Source of the DNA: Phoronis australis
Lineage: Eukaryota; Phoronida; Phoronidae
Assembly: GCA_002633005.1 (NCBI GenBank)
Contig: NMRA01000068.1
Span: 106,710 to 170,709, forward strand
Direction of reading: 5' to 3'
DNA: 64,000 nucleotides
Shown: piece by piece, positions 36,101-47,800 of the stretch
Numbering within the stretch: the stretch's first letter is position 1
How the letters are laid out: each line of letters starts with the position of its first letter
Made by a program: the position numbers and the translations under genes
Notes under the pieces: model-generated
Seen by the model: the letters and a program-made list of their open reading frames with translations, nothing else
Database searches by the model: none
Told to the model about the DNA's origin: nothing

Positions 36101-36354
36101 AATAAAATGTCATGCATGACAACTGTGTATTAAGTGGAATGCATGGATCAGTCACATAACAGGGAGATTCTTCAACTAGGCTTGTATAGAGATGAGATCT
36201 TTTTGTTGACGGTGTCGACCAGCATCAGATGGAATAAAATGTCATGCATGACAACTGTGTAAGTGGAATGCATGAATCAGTCACATAACAGGGAGATCCT
36301 TCTACTAGGCTTGTATAGAGATGACATCTTTTTGTTGATGGTGTCAGATGGACA
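36101..36354. repeat. Two tandem ~120-130-bp units
   Basis: Each unit starts AATAAAATGTCATGCATGAC and continues through GTCACATAACAGGGAGAT to TTTTTGTTGA. The same pair is found in copy C at about 40372-40615. Confidence 0.7.
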
Positions 36355-36614
36355 AGACTCATAGAGGACTGCAGAAGATAAAAAGACATCCGTTACGACA
36401 ACGTTTGTAACCAGTTAGAAGGATGTGTTCAAATAACGAGATGTGTGATACAAAATACTGACAAGTGAAATCACTGTAGGGTAGTAATTAAAGTAGACCA
36501 ATTAATATATATAGAACCAAAAAGTCACTGAAATGCATTAAACAGTCATTTCCATCATCTCAACAGTACAAAATTCTTCTCAGATGAGAATGGAAGTCCT
36601 GGCAATTTTTAAAG

Positions 36615-36776
36615 TACCGTAATCGTTCGGGTTAACGCCTTGGGCGGTTAAATTGGCGAACCCAAAAAATCGGGGGAGGGCGGTTAACCGAGCAGTGGGC
36701 GGTTAAATCGAAAATCCACCTAAAGTAGGGGTGGGCGGTTAACTGAGCATGGGCGGTAACCCGAACGATTACGGTA
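36615..36776. mobile_element. MITE with near-perfect TIRs, only in copy B
   Basis: It starts TACCGTAATCGTTCGGGTTA and ends in the near-perfect reverse complement, with two internal GGGCGGTTAA repeats. The corresponding place in copy C, near 40840, lacks it, and copy C there also lacks flanking sequence. This suggests a polymorphic insertion or deletion between haplotypes. Confidence 0.75.
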
Positions 36777-37704
36777 ATTGTTTTTCAACTAAGCTATTTT
36801 CCTTTACCAATCCCCACACAGGTTAGATCAAAAAGAAATAAACAGACAATCACCATTTGCAGGATAATGGATCATTTATTTCAGAGCACATATCAACATC
36901 ATTTCTAAAATGTATGTCATGCCACCATCTCAAAACTGTTCTAGAAAGTCAGTAGATTATTTGATACAACTGCTTTAAATTATTATTTTTCTAAGAAAAA
37001 TAAAATCTGAAACATGCTTTATTAAAATTTGATCAACAAAATCCCGCATCCAAGGTCGACCAGAAACAATGCAACATTCAAGTAGAATTTGGAGACCAAC
37101 ATTAAAAGAAAAAAGAAAAAAATCTCTTTAAAACATGACACCAACAAATTCGCATAAGTCATTGTAATATTTTTAATGTTCATTGTATTGCCGAATATGT
37201 TCAAAATGTCAGGGCATTTTTTTATGCCACCGGTACATAGCTTTCAAATAATCAGGTAACATTGTCTTCTTGTTTACTGTTGTTGAAAATTTTGACAATT
37301 AAAATAAAATTTTATAGTTCCTCCACATTGCATTCTAATTTGAAAAAACTTTTAATTACTGGATTTTCCTTCAACTTCAACTAAGATCCCAAATACAGTT
37401 TTTCGACTTCACGTCCTTGGACACTTCAGATAAAATATTGTCCTTCAGTTGGATCAAACTTGAGTCAAGTTTACTGTCCACAAACTGCCAGCCCGGGAAA
37501 AAAATTTGCTTTGATCATTTTATTATTTTAAATTTTGTGAACATATCTATGAAAATTATGCAAAAACGCACTCAAATTTGAACAGCACAGTCTGATTAAA
37601 GATTACCTATTCCTAAAAGACTGCTATCTAAACATAAAGAAATGAGTGTTATGATGACTGACAAAGTAATGAGTGGAAAGTCATTCTCCAAGTATTCGAC
37701 GTAC

Positions 37705-37916
37705 CCTTGTATGGAAAACTTCTTTTGAGCAAATGCTCGTATCAAGAATGTTCCAGTTTCTCCTGGGTTGAAGGTGGATGGTATCAGAATATAATGTGCA
37801 GGCTCCAAATCGAACCGGCCACTGACTTGGCGATAGTTGATGTACACTCCAGACTTGCCAGTCTCATAATGTCGCTGGAAGTGTTCCACTGGAAGCCTTG
37901 AACTAGGATCATCTGT
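37705..37916 (-). CDS. Calpain exon 10, second copy (copy B)
   Basis: The same exon, with identical protein, inside duplicated block B, with intact splice sites (TTGTTTACAG and GTACGT). It is most likely the other haplotype of the same exon, not a mutually exclusive exon pair: the whole 3.6-kb surroundings are duplicated and bounded by 'n' bases. Confidence 0.75.
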
Positions 37917-38673
37917 CTGTAAACAAAACAGAAAGTTTAGGTATTTTTAGGACACTTGCATTAAAGAGGAAATGTGTCATTTGGAGAGATTGAGGTAAGC
38001 TGTACTACAATACCCTCCCAAGCTTATCGAGACTTTCAAGCTAATATGTAGCATCACTTATGGACAATGTGACTGGTTAACATCTTCTCTGACTCATAAA
38101 GTACACCCCCTTTTGGCAGCATGGGAGCTTCGGAAAAGTGTAAAATGTAATTTGCTAGCAGCAGGCAAGTATTACCTGTAATTGGATTTCTTATACCCTA
38201 CCCACAAAGAGTACTGCAGAGATAGTCAAAAGCATAGAAACATTGGTGTTAGCTGTTTCATTACAAATGATAATTCTGACCAACATCAGTGTATTTATGG
38301 TATCAANAGTAACCCAAGACAGGCAAGTAAAAAATACATTGTGCCTGGTTCAGCTCATCAATGTTTTGTTGTTGGCGTTAAGATTCACTGTGAACAAGGA
38401 AACTACTATTGTCATGTTAACTCCTCCAAGATTTGGCCAATTAGTACACTCCTGGTTTGTTTCTATACTAATCTGCAGTCTCAAAATCATTTTAATGGTT
38501 TATACTTAAAATCATTTCACTTGGTAATCTGGCATATTTGTAAGTAGTCCTAAAGCTCTTAAACATGTGACTTGCGCTAAATATTGCAAAACTTGTTATT
38601 GCTTTGTGACCTATTTTATCTTCATGCAGCAGAAAAGCGAAACTGGGATGAAAGACTTTTTGAAATAAAACAC

Positions 38674-38679
38674 TTTATT
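38674..38679 (-). terminator. Possible polyadenylation signal, calpain gene
   Basis: AATAAA on the minus strand is followed by a T-rich stretch; the same signal is at 33662-33667 in copy A. Its link to the calpain gene is inferred, since the last calpain exon was not found. Confidence 0.35.
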
Positions 38680-39536
38680 GAGCAAAATCACCAAAAAATA
38701 TCCAGTAAACAAAACAACATTTCAAGACAAAATTGACAAACACTGAATACATTATCCCACATAATTTATCACAGTGACTTTGAATGATTGGAACTTCACA
38801 ACTGTTCTTTTTGATTTGTTACTTGAGTATAGTGATAAGCGGCTGGCAATTTCAAAATTAACCAAAATGTCAAAATGATGCAGCACAAACTTCAGTACTA
38901 GTGTTGAAAAAAATAAATCAAAATACAACATTTTACAAAAATTCCAAATTGACAAAAGACACTCTTTATACAACGCGAATGCATGCGTTTCATATTGCAT
39001 ATAGATGAAATTAAGGATGTGTGCCAATTCTCAAGCACTGCATAACAAGATGGTCTAAGTCAAACTAACAAATAATATATCATTCCAATCATAATTAATA
39101 GGCAACATTGCACACGCCTTGAAGCCATCAGTCGAAACTCGTCAAAACATTCCCCATTCAGAATGTTAACAGCAACATAACACTCAACCTCCAGATCCCA
39201 ATTTTATAAAGTGTACACAAGTCTAACCTGGTTACAATGAACTATTGTGATAACTCACAGATTTTGAAGGTCCCTTGAAGTACATTTTGATGAATTTCGA
39301 CTGTAGCAGTAGCATAAAATCAAATTTTCAATGTCTGAAAATTATAATACGTCATTCCATGGCAATACCCAATCATTTAGTATAAAATATAAATTAAAGC
39401 TTTCACCAGTCACACAATAGACACCCTGCCCTGAAGAGGAGGCCAAGTAAAATGTCAAAAAGGGTACAGCAAGGACAGCGTTACGTAAACACAAGAATTT
39501 CGCAAGAAAGGCTAGAGCACTCACAAGCTTCGCTTA

Positions 39537-39635
39537 TACCGTACTCATCCGGGTAACTGCCCAGAGCACTTAAATTGGGAATCTAAAAAACAGTGGGTTA
39601 GCCAAACATGGGCTGTAACCTGGACGGGTACGGTA
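39537..39635. mobile_element. Short TIR hairpin (copy C)
   Basis: Same element as 34525-34623, essentially identical to copy A. Confidence 0.6.
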
Positions 39636-41593
39636 ATTTAGGGTGATGTCTCGCAGTCTTGCATAATCTTGAGTTTTTGCCAGTTTCTTGGTTCTACAGA
39701 ACATAAGCCAGGTGTTGGTTCAGCAATTATGGTAAAAATTAGGAACTGATTAAGACCTGAGTGGTGAAATTGATGAGCCTTGAAAACACTTATTTTGAGC
39801 CCCCTCTGCGGGCAAGACACATTACTACACATAGGCATTTTTCCAGACAGTCTAAAAATTAGCTTAATGTTAAGCACTTGTCTCACAATAAATATTCAAA
39901 ATTACTCAATACATTATTCTTTGGCACGTTTTAGTCACTTTCAAAAAACTAAAAACGTGGCCAAATAATCAGTTTCTAAAATTAAGAGGGTCAAAGGTCA
40001 CATACTTCATCAAGATTGACTAACTGGTAAAAAGGCCTTGTTCAGCCAGTGTAGATGCAGAGTTGACATTGATGAACTGGCAGACACATCTAATGACTCA
40101 ATTTGTTGAATGCTGTTCAAACCCAGCTGCTAAATGCCCACTTACAATTTCAACCTGCTCTATTAAATAGCCCTTTACTTACATGTCCTTCTTACAGTAA
40201 CTGCATAATTCATTATCTTAATAGAAATATAGCAATAGAAATATAGCACTAAAATATTGGGTATGTTGGCATAAATAATCTTATTTTAGGGTGCATGACA
40301 CTTTAGCACTGATTATTTTGATAAATCACCCAAAACAACTGAATACCTGCATTTAGTGTGATCTTCAGAAATAAAATGTCATGCATGACAACTGTGTATT
40401 AAGTGGAATGCATGAATCAGTCACATAACAGGGAGATTCTTCAACTAGGCTTGTATAGAGATGAGATCCTTTTGTTGACGGTGTCGACCAGCATCAGATG
40501 GAATAAAATGTCATGCATGACAACTGTGTAAGTGGAATGCATGAATCAGTCACATAACAGGGAGATCCTTCTACTAGGCTTGTAAAGAGATGACATCTTT
40601 TTGTTGATGGTGTCAAATGGACAAGACTTATAGAGGACTGCAGAAGATAAAAAGACATCCGTTACGACAACGTTTGTAACCAGTTATAAGGATGTGTTCA
40701 AATAATGAGATGTGTGATACAAGTTACTGACAAGTGAAATTACTGTAGAGTAGTGATTAAAGTAGACCAATTAATATACATAGAACCAAAAACTCACTGA
40801 AATGCATTAAACAGTCATTTCCATCATCTCAGCAGTACAAAATAAAATCTGAAACATGCTTTAAATTTGATCAACAAAATCCCGCATCCACGGTCAACCA
40901 AAAACAATGCAACATTCAAATAGAATTTGGAGACCAACATTAAAGGAAAAAAGAAAAAAATCTCTTTAAAACATTTCACCAACAAATTTGCATATGTCAG
41001 ACACGCATATGGTAAAGTTTCCTCACATTTGAACAAAAGTAATGGCCAAAATTGTAATATAATGTTCATTGTATTGCCGAATATGTTCAAAATGTCACAG
41101 CATTTTTGTTTATGACACCGGTACATAGCTTTCAAATAATCAGGTAACATTGTCTTCTTGTTTACTGTTGTTGAAAATTTTGACAATTAAAATAAAATTT
41201 TATCGTTCCTCCACATTGCATTCTAATTTGAAAAAAACTTTTAATTACTGGATTTTCCTTCAACTTCAACTAAGATCCCAAATACAGTTTTTCGACTTCA
41301 CGTCCTTGTACACTTCAGATAAAATATTGTCCTTCAGTTGGATCAAACTTGAGTCAAGTTTATTGTCCACAAGCTGCCAGCCAGGGAAAAAAATTTGCTT
41401 TGATCATTTTATTATTTTAAATTTTGTGAACATATCTATGAAAATCATGCAAAAACGCACTCAAATTTGAACAGCACAGTCTGATTAAAGATTACCTATT
41501 CCTAAAAGACTGCTATCTAAACATAAACAAATGAGTGTTATGATGAATGACAAAGTAATGAGTGGAAAGTCATTCTCCAAGTATTCGACGTAC

Positions 41594-41805
41594 CCTTGTA
41601 TGGAAAACTTCTTTTGAGCAAATGCTCGTATCAAGAATGTTCCAGTTTCTCCTGGGTTGAAGGTGGATGGTATCAGAATATAGTGTGCAGGCTCCAAATC
41701 GAACCGGCCACTGACTTGGCGATAGTTGATGTACACTCCAGACTTGCCAGTCTCATAATGTCGCTGGAAGTGTTCCACTGGAAGCCTTGAACTAGGATCA
41801 TCTGT
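41594..41805 (-). CDS. Calpain exon 10 (copy C)
   Basis: Acceptor TTGTTGACAG and donor GTACGT bound 212 nt, starting [20 protein letters not shown] and ending [10 protein letters not shown], the end of domain III. It is judged the primary copy because it is contiguous with exons 1-9. Confidence 0.9.
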
Positions 41806-44800
41806 CTGTCAACAAAACAGAAAGTTTAGGTATTTTTAGGACACTTGCATTAAAGAGGAAATGTGTCATTTGGAGAGTCTGAGGTAAGTTGTACTACAAT
41901 ACCCTCTCAAGCTTATTGAGACTTTTAAGCTAATATGTAGCATCACTTATGGACAATGTGACTGGTTAACATCTTCTCTGATTCATAAAGTACACCCCCT
42001 GTTGGCAGCATGGGAGCTTCGGAAAAGTGCAAAATGTAATTTGCTAGCAGCAGCCAAGTATTACCTGTAATTGGATTTCTTATACCCTAACCACAAAGAG
42101 TACTGCAGAGATAATCAAAAGCATAGAAACATTGGTGTTAGTTGTTTTATTACAAATGATAATTCTGACCAACATCAGTGTATTTATGGTACCAATACTA
42201 AGACACTAAAATAGGGGGTCAGCTATTCCAACCAAAAAAGATACAATGAGCCATTGCATATCCCTGGTGATAAATAGCACACCATGTACTCATGTGAAAA
42301 TTGCATTGTTTTGAAACCGTTTGATTTTTTTCCAAACTGCTTTAAAGTTAACTAAGTCTGAGGAATGACACATTCGCAGAGACATTAACCTAAACATGCT
42401 AATTAAAGTTCTCTTTTCAAAACATAACAACAGATCAACTGATATGCTAATTACTTGACAAACTACTTGTCCCCATTTCAGGGACAGGTAGTGCAGTTTG
42501 GCCGAAATTTTTTGTTGACCAATAACACAGCATGTTCTATTTTCTCACAAAATCATTACTGTAATTAGTAGAGCAAACTTGAGTGAACGTCACTGGGGAC
42601 CAACTAAATACCAAACACTGTTAATTCAATTAGAATGCAACAGAATCTGAATAATCATTTTGTTATAGGCCAAAACAGAAGCACGGCCAATTTTAAGATG
42701 AGAGCGTAAGCAAATACAGACATGTTAAACTTGACGTTTCGGTTTATTACTTAAACCATTTTCAAGGCGACACAAGTGGAAAATGAACTGTCTAGGTACA
42801 TGTCAAAATGCATTGTAAGATGAGACTAGACATCAAGACAGTTGGAGGTCAAATGAACAAAATGTTCTTATTGAGATAGCGCTCAGTATGGTTCAAACCT
42901 ATATGCAGCCTCTTTGTGCATAGACTTTTGTCTTTGTCGAGACTAAAAACACCATTGAGTAATTCTCAAAGAAATCACGTTGTGTACCAACTCAATTGAA
43001 ATGAATGTGAGCAGTTTTACATTGGAATGACCAACACGATTCTTAGCATCAGAGTCAAAGAAAACTGTAAAGACAAACACAGTGCTGTTCTCAACCAATC
43101 AGTGACAAATGGTCACACTATAGATTGCTCTGGTGTTCAGATCTTAGACAAGGATAATGCCACCCTGAGGCTCCTCATAAAGGAGGCTATGCATATACGA
43201 TTGAACTATGCTGAGCGCTATCTCAATAGGAGCATTGGTTTATTTGAGCTTCAACTGTTTTGATTTCTAGTCTCATCTTACAATGCATTTTGACGTGTAC
43301 CTACACAGTTCATTTTCCACTTGTATTGCCTTGAAAATGGTTTATGTAATAAACCAAAATGTTGGGTTTAACATGGTTGTATTTACTTAATACGCGCTCA
43401 TCTTAAAATCTGACAATCTGAAAAGCAACACAACTTAACAGTCACTTCTTTTAGAGAAATACACAAAATTCTAAAACACGCTACATATAGAGTGACCTGA
43501 ACTACATGTCTCAGAATACAGACAAGAATCAAATATGGTGAACGCACTACGTACATATCAGATTCCAATGACTCGAAACTTTGAATTTAATGTGGAGCTG
43601 TTTACAACAACTGGGAATACAATTTAAACAAAACTGTGAAACCTATCCGCACTTCTGCGTATCTCGTAGTTATTTCATTCTGTCTCACTGATTCTATTAA
43701 GCTCACAATGCGACAACCCCTAATGCAAGTTTTCAGCAAAAGAAAAACAATACACTGACAGAATTAACAAAACAGCCACTTCAACACACATTTCCTTTAA
43801 TACAGTAACTTAAAAGCTTGTTTAGGGTAATGCAAAACTGGGGACATTCCTTCATATTTAATTCAGAAAGGAAATCATAATTATTTGGAAACAAAACAAC
43901 GATGACCAGATATGACATGGGGTAATTCTTCACCACCTTGCATCAGTATGAGTGTCTATGCTTCACGACCTTGCATCAGTATGTGTGTCTAGTACCATTC
44001 ACTAATAATAACCTTCACATGCGTTCCCAGGACTTCATTATGCATTACACACAAAACCAATTTGGTACTTACTGCATATAGAACAAATGATATCTGTAAT
44101 GTTTTGACACCCAAGTGACGCTTGGATCTCCTATGTTCTTGCATCAGAGTTATAACCACACTGCATTTGCCCTCATTTTCAGGATCATCAGTGCGAGGGT
44201 CAAAATCATCTAAAGAGAAAATACAACACGTTTGTTAGCTTACAAATGTATTATTACTTAAAGAGTTTACGAGCACTTTAAAATATATTATAATCTCAAG
44301 TATGATACATGATATTCCAATTCGACTAGTCATATTCATTAGTTTCCATGGAGAGGAGCTTGATATACAGATATCAAAGTTGAAAGAAGTCCCAACAAGA
44401 CACAAGACTGCATAAGTGACTTACCTGGCTCATGCAAAGTGACTAGATATTGTGGGTTTGTGGCGAACAGTTCCAAGTTGTTGCGAGAGCCGCCTGCACT
44501 CTCTCCTGTATACCACTCACCTCGCACCATTTCTACATGACCTGAAGTAGAATGAGGACCAGAGTAATTCACATGGACCATCACATTAGGACCACAGTAA
44601 ATAGTATGGATTGCCACATGGAGATCAGTGATTCACGTAGACTGCTACATGGAGATCAGCGTGACGGGGATCAGAGTGATGGGGATCAGAGTAATGGGGA
44701 TCAGAGTGATGGGGATCAGAGTGATGGGGGATCAGGGTAATGGGGGATCAGAGTGATGGGGATCAGAGTGATGGGGGATCAGAGTGATGGGGATCAGAGT

Positions 44801-47800
44801 GATGGGGATTAGACTGATTCACATGAACTGTTACACGGACCAATGGGAGTTAAGTTATACAATTTTTGCTTTGAATGAGATAACTATTGCTTACAATTGA
44901 ATATTTTGACAGATGATGTGATAACATATTGTCCAATCACATACCTTGAGAGATACCTCCGTCAAAATCAGGACCAATAGTACATATCGTTACTTCCTGG
45001 AAGTGTTGACAGAAATCTTTAAAACTCATCCAAAACTCTCCATCGGCCTTCTGCGCAAAGTTCAACTTTTGCTTAGTTTCCTCATCTAACCAATCCCAGT
45101 TAGAATCGCTGAAGAGAAAATAGTAAGGGAACTTATACAATAACTGAAACGAATCATCAAACCCCAGTCAGTAGCTTTGAAGAGAAAATGAAAGACATAC
45201 TGCATTTAAAGCAGTTATAAACCTGTGTTTCGTTGAAGAAACTACAATACTAACTATAAAGTCGTCTCCACTTGATCCTAACATAGACGGGAAGTGATAA
45301 CAGGTGTTGCAAAGTACTGACAGCTGATTATTCCTTGAAACCATGCTGCACTCATAAAATGACACTGCATGACAAGCCATCTTGTACGGTCTGGTCTCAA
45401 GAAATGACACAGCGTGACAAGACAACTTGGACAGCCTGGTCTCAAGAAATAACGAATTGTCAAATTTTTCTAAGCACACAAATCACATCTATTTTGCTTA
45501 TTTGAGACTAATTTTATGGCTAGTAGTATAAATCAAAAGTTAGTTTTTGTGATGAAAGGCAGTTTTAAAGCCCTTTAACAGACATCATAAGAAAGTCATA
45601 GTACAAAGAACTAATCACTAGACACTAACAGGAAATTAAAAGTCCACATACTCATCACTCCAAGATCCTTTCCACTCTGCTCCATCACCCCATGGATTGC
45701 GAATTCGCAGAAGTTTTTCTTGGCCCATTTTATGCTTCACCTTTTCTATTCCCGTAACAGTGTAGGCGTGACCAGACACCAATCCATTGGCATCAGCAAC
45801 AGAGGACTGCCTCCAGTCTCCCTACATACAAACATTACACTTTTATCTATGAACAGAATGACAGATGACACAATACTTGTTTCACATTGCCATCCAGCGG
45901 AAGGGATGAAATAATAAACGGAAGAGTTTTCAGCTGTTTGTTATGCCTGAAATATATATGACAAATGTGTTGCCTTAATGAAAAGTGTTAGTAATCAGCA
46001 CAGTCAACTTAAAGCTGCATTTTGCACTGTTTAGCTGGCTAAAGACGAAAATCTAATTCTCAAAACGCCATCTCATAACAAACCTTTTCTTCATAGGACT
46101 GTATTTCTGTTACCACCTTAATTCACAAGCAATGCCTCTAGTGCGCCATTTACAAATTTTAGGGTTGGCCAACACCAATAAACTGTTTGAGTTGGAAATG
46201 GAAATACAACCCTATCTTGGAAAGGAATATTATGAGACTGGTAGAGTAAATGAGCCTAATTTTTGTTTTCAGTCAGCTAAATAGCCAACTGCAGCAGTAA
46301 GTGAACCTGAGGCCAAAGGCTTTGTTGGCTATTTGTGAAAACGCCCTTACCCTGGCAAAAAAGCGGCAAGACCAATTTTAGAATGATTAACTACTGTAGG
46401 CTAACTTTATTTGGTCTTCTCGAAATCTTCTGACCGGTCACATATAATAACGGTACCTGAAGTTCACCTTTCCTTTCATGTCAGCTGTTAGACCTACCTT
46501 TCGTGAACAGGCCACAAAAGAACCAGCATTGTGCGCCCGCAGTATGTGCCTGTACATGTACGGGTCGTTCTTCCTCAGCTCATATCGTTCAGCCAGACCA
46601 CCCGTCAAGTCTACCAGCGCGTCCATGGTTTGGCCTCCTTCAATGGCTTCATAGGAGCCATGAAGCCTGTATAACATGGCAAGCTGATCAGTATTTCAGA
46701 GGGATAAGCAATCCAAGCTGACCAGTATTTCAGTAAGATATACAATCCATAAAGCTCAGTATCTCAGCGAAACATACAATCCATAAAGTTCAGTATCTCA
46801 GTGAGATACACAATCCATAAAGCTCAGTATGTCAAGGTATAAAATCCATAAAGCTCAGTATCTCAGTGAGATATGCAATCCATAAAGCTCAGTATCTCAG
46901 TGAGATACGCAATCCATAAAGCTCAGTATCTCAGTGAGATATGCAATCCATAAAGCTCAGTATCTCAGTGAGATACGCAATCCATAAAGCTCAGTATCTC
47001 AGTGAGATATGCAATCCATAAAGCTCAGTATCTCAACAACATATACAATCCATAAAGCTCAGCATCTCAGTGAGATACGCAATCCATAAAACTCAATACT
47101 TCAGTGACATATGCAATTCATAAATCTCAGTATCTCAATGAGACATGCAATCCATAAAGCTCAGTATCTCTGTGAGACATACAATTTATGCTGATTAGTA
47201 TTTCAGTGGTAAACATGATTTCAGAATACTATCAGTATCTCAGTGGTAAACACGATTTTAGAATACAATCAGTGCATTCAAAAGATAATGGATATAGTTT
47301 AATTTTAAAAATCTTTACAACAAATACCAACAAGATTTAAAGACACCAAGTACGACAACTGGCAAGTGCCTATTTTGGAAAGAAGTTAAAATCACCGGAC
47401 ACCACCACCATTCTGGGTGATCTGCTCCAAAATTTTATACAAGTGAATGAACATCTAAAACTCATTACAATTCTTACTATAAGATCATATAATTACCAAA
47501 ATCAATAGCTTGTAAATGCAATGAAAGTTGTATGTCAAAGCTGCTGATAAACTTCAGATGAGCAATCTGCACACGTGAATTCAAAATGGCTATAAAATTT
47601 GCGCATCACAGAGATGTCGGAAGAATTTTGTTTGTATTACTAAAATAACATTGTGAATTGCTTAAAACAGTTACAGCCATTGCTGATGGTAACACAGAGC
47701 ATTTTGGAAGTATGCCACAGCATGTTTGCCAGATGTACATAATGGCGCATAACATGAGGTGAGTGAAATTTTGTCAAAAAGTTTTGTCAAAGTGCTCAGA

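Larger units (their letters stand above)
34626..38306. repeat. Duplicated block, copy B
   Basis: Copy B starts at a point equivalent to 33866 and runs in parallel with 38881 to about 42190, with scattered substitutions and indels. Unlike copy C it carries an extra hairpin element (36615-36776). It is bounded by 'n' on both sides and includes a second copy of calpain exon 10 (37705-37916). An alternative haplotype inserted in tandem by the assembly is the simplest reading. Confidence 0.85.
38308..42195. repeat. Duplicated block, copy C
   Basis: Copy C starts like copy A and continues past the point where copy A stops, in parallel with copy B. It joins without a gap to the unique sequence carrying calpain exons 9 to 1, so it is probably the true continuation of the gene. 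Confidence 0.85.

Noticed and set aside
39342-39524. Minus-strand frame after a strong acceptor, as possible last calpain exon
   Set aside because: Joining exon 10 in the correct phase gives only eight further residues before a stop, and the longer frame is broken by a small deletion in copy B. No similarity to any calpain domain.
41485-41778. Read-through of calpain exon 10 giving a hydrophobic, membrane-like C-terminal tail in both copies
   Set aside because: The two differences I saw between copies B and C in the read-through part both change amino acids, while the exon itself gives identical protein; a good donor (GTACGT) precedes it. It behaves as intron.
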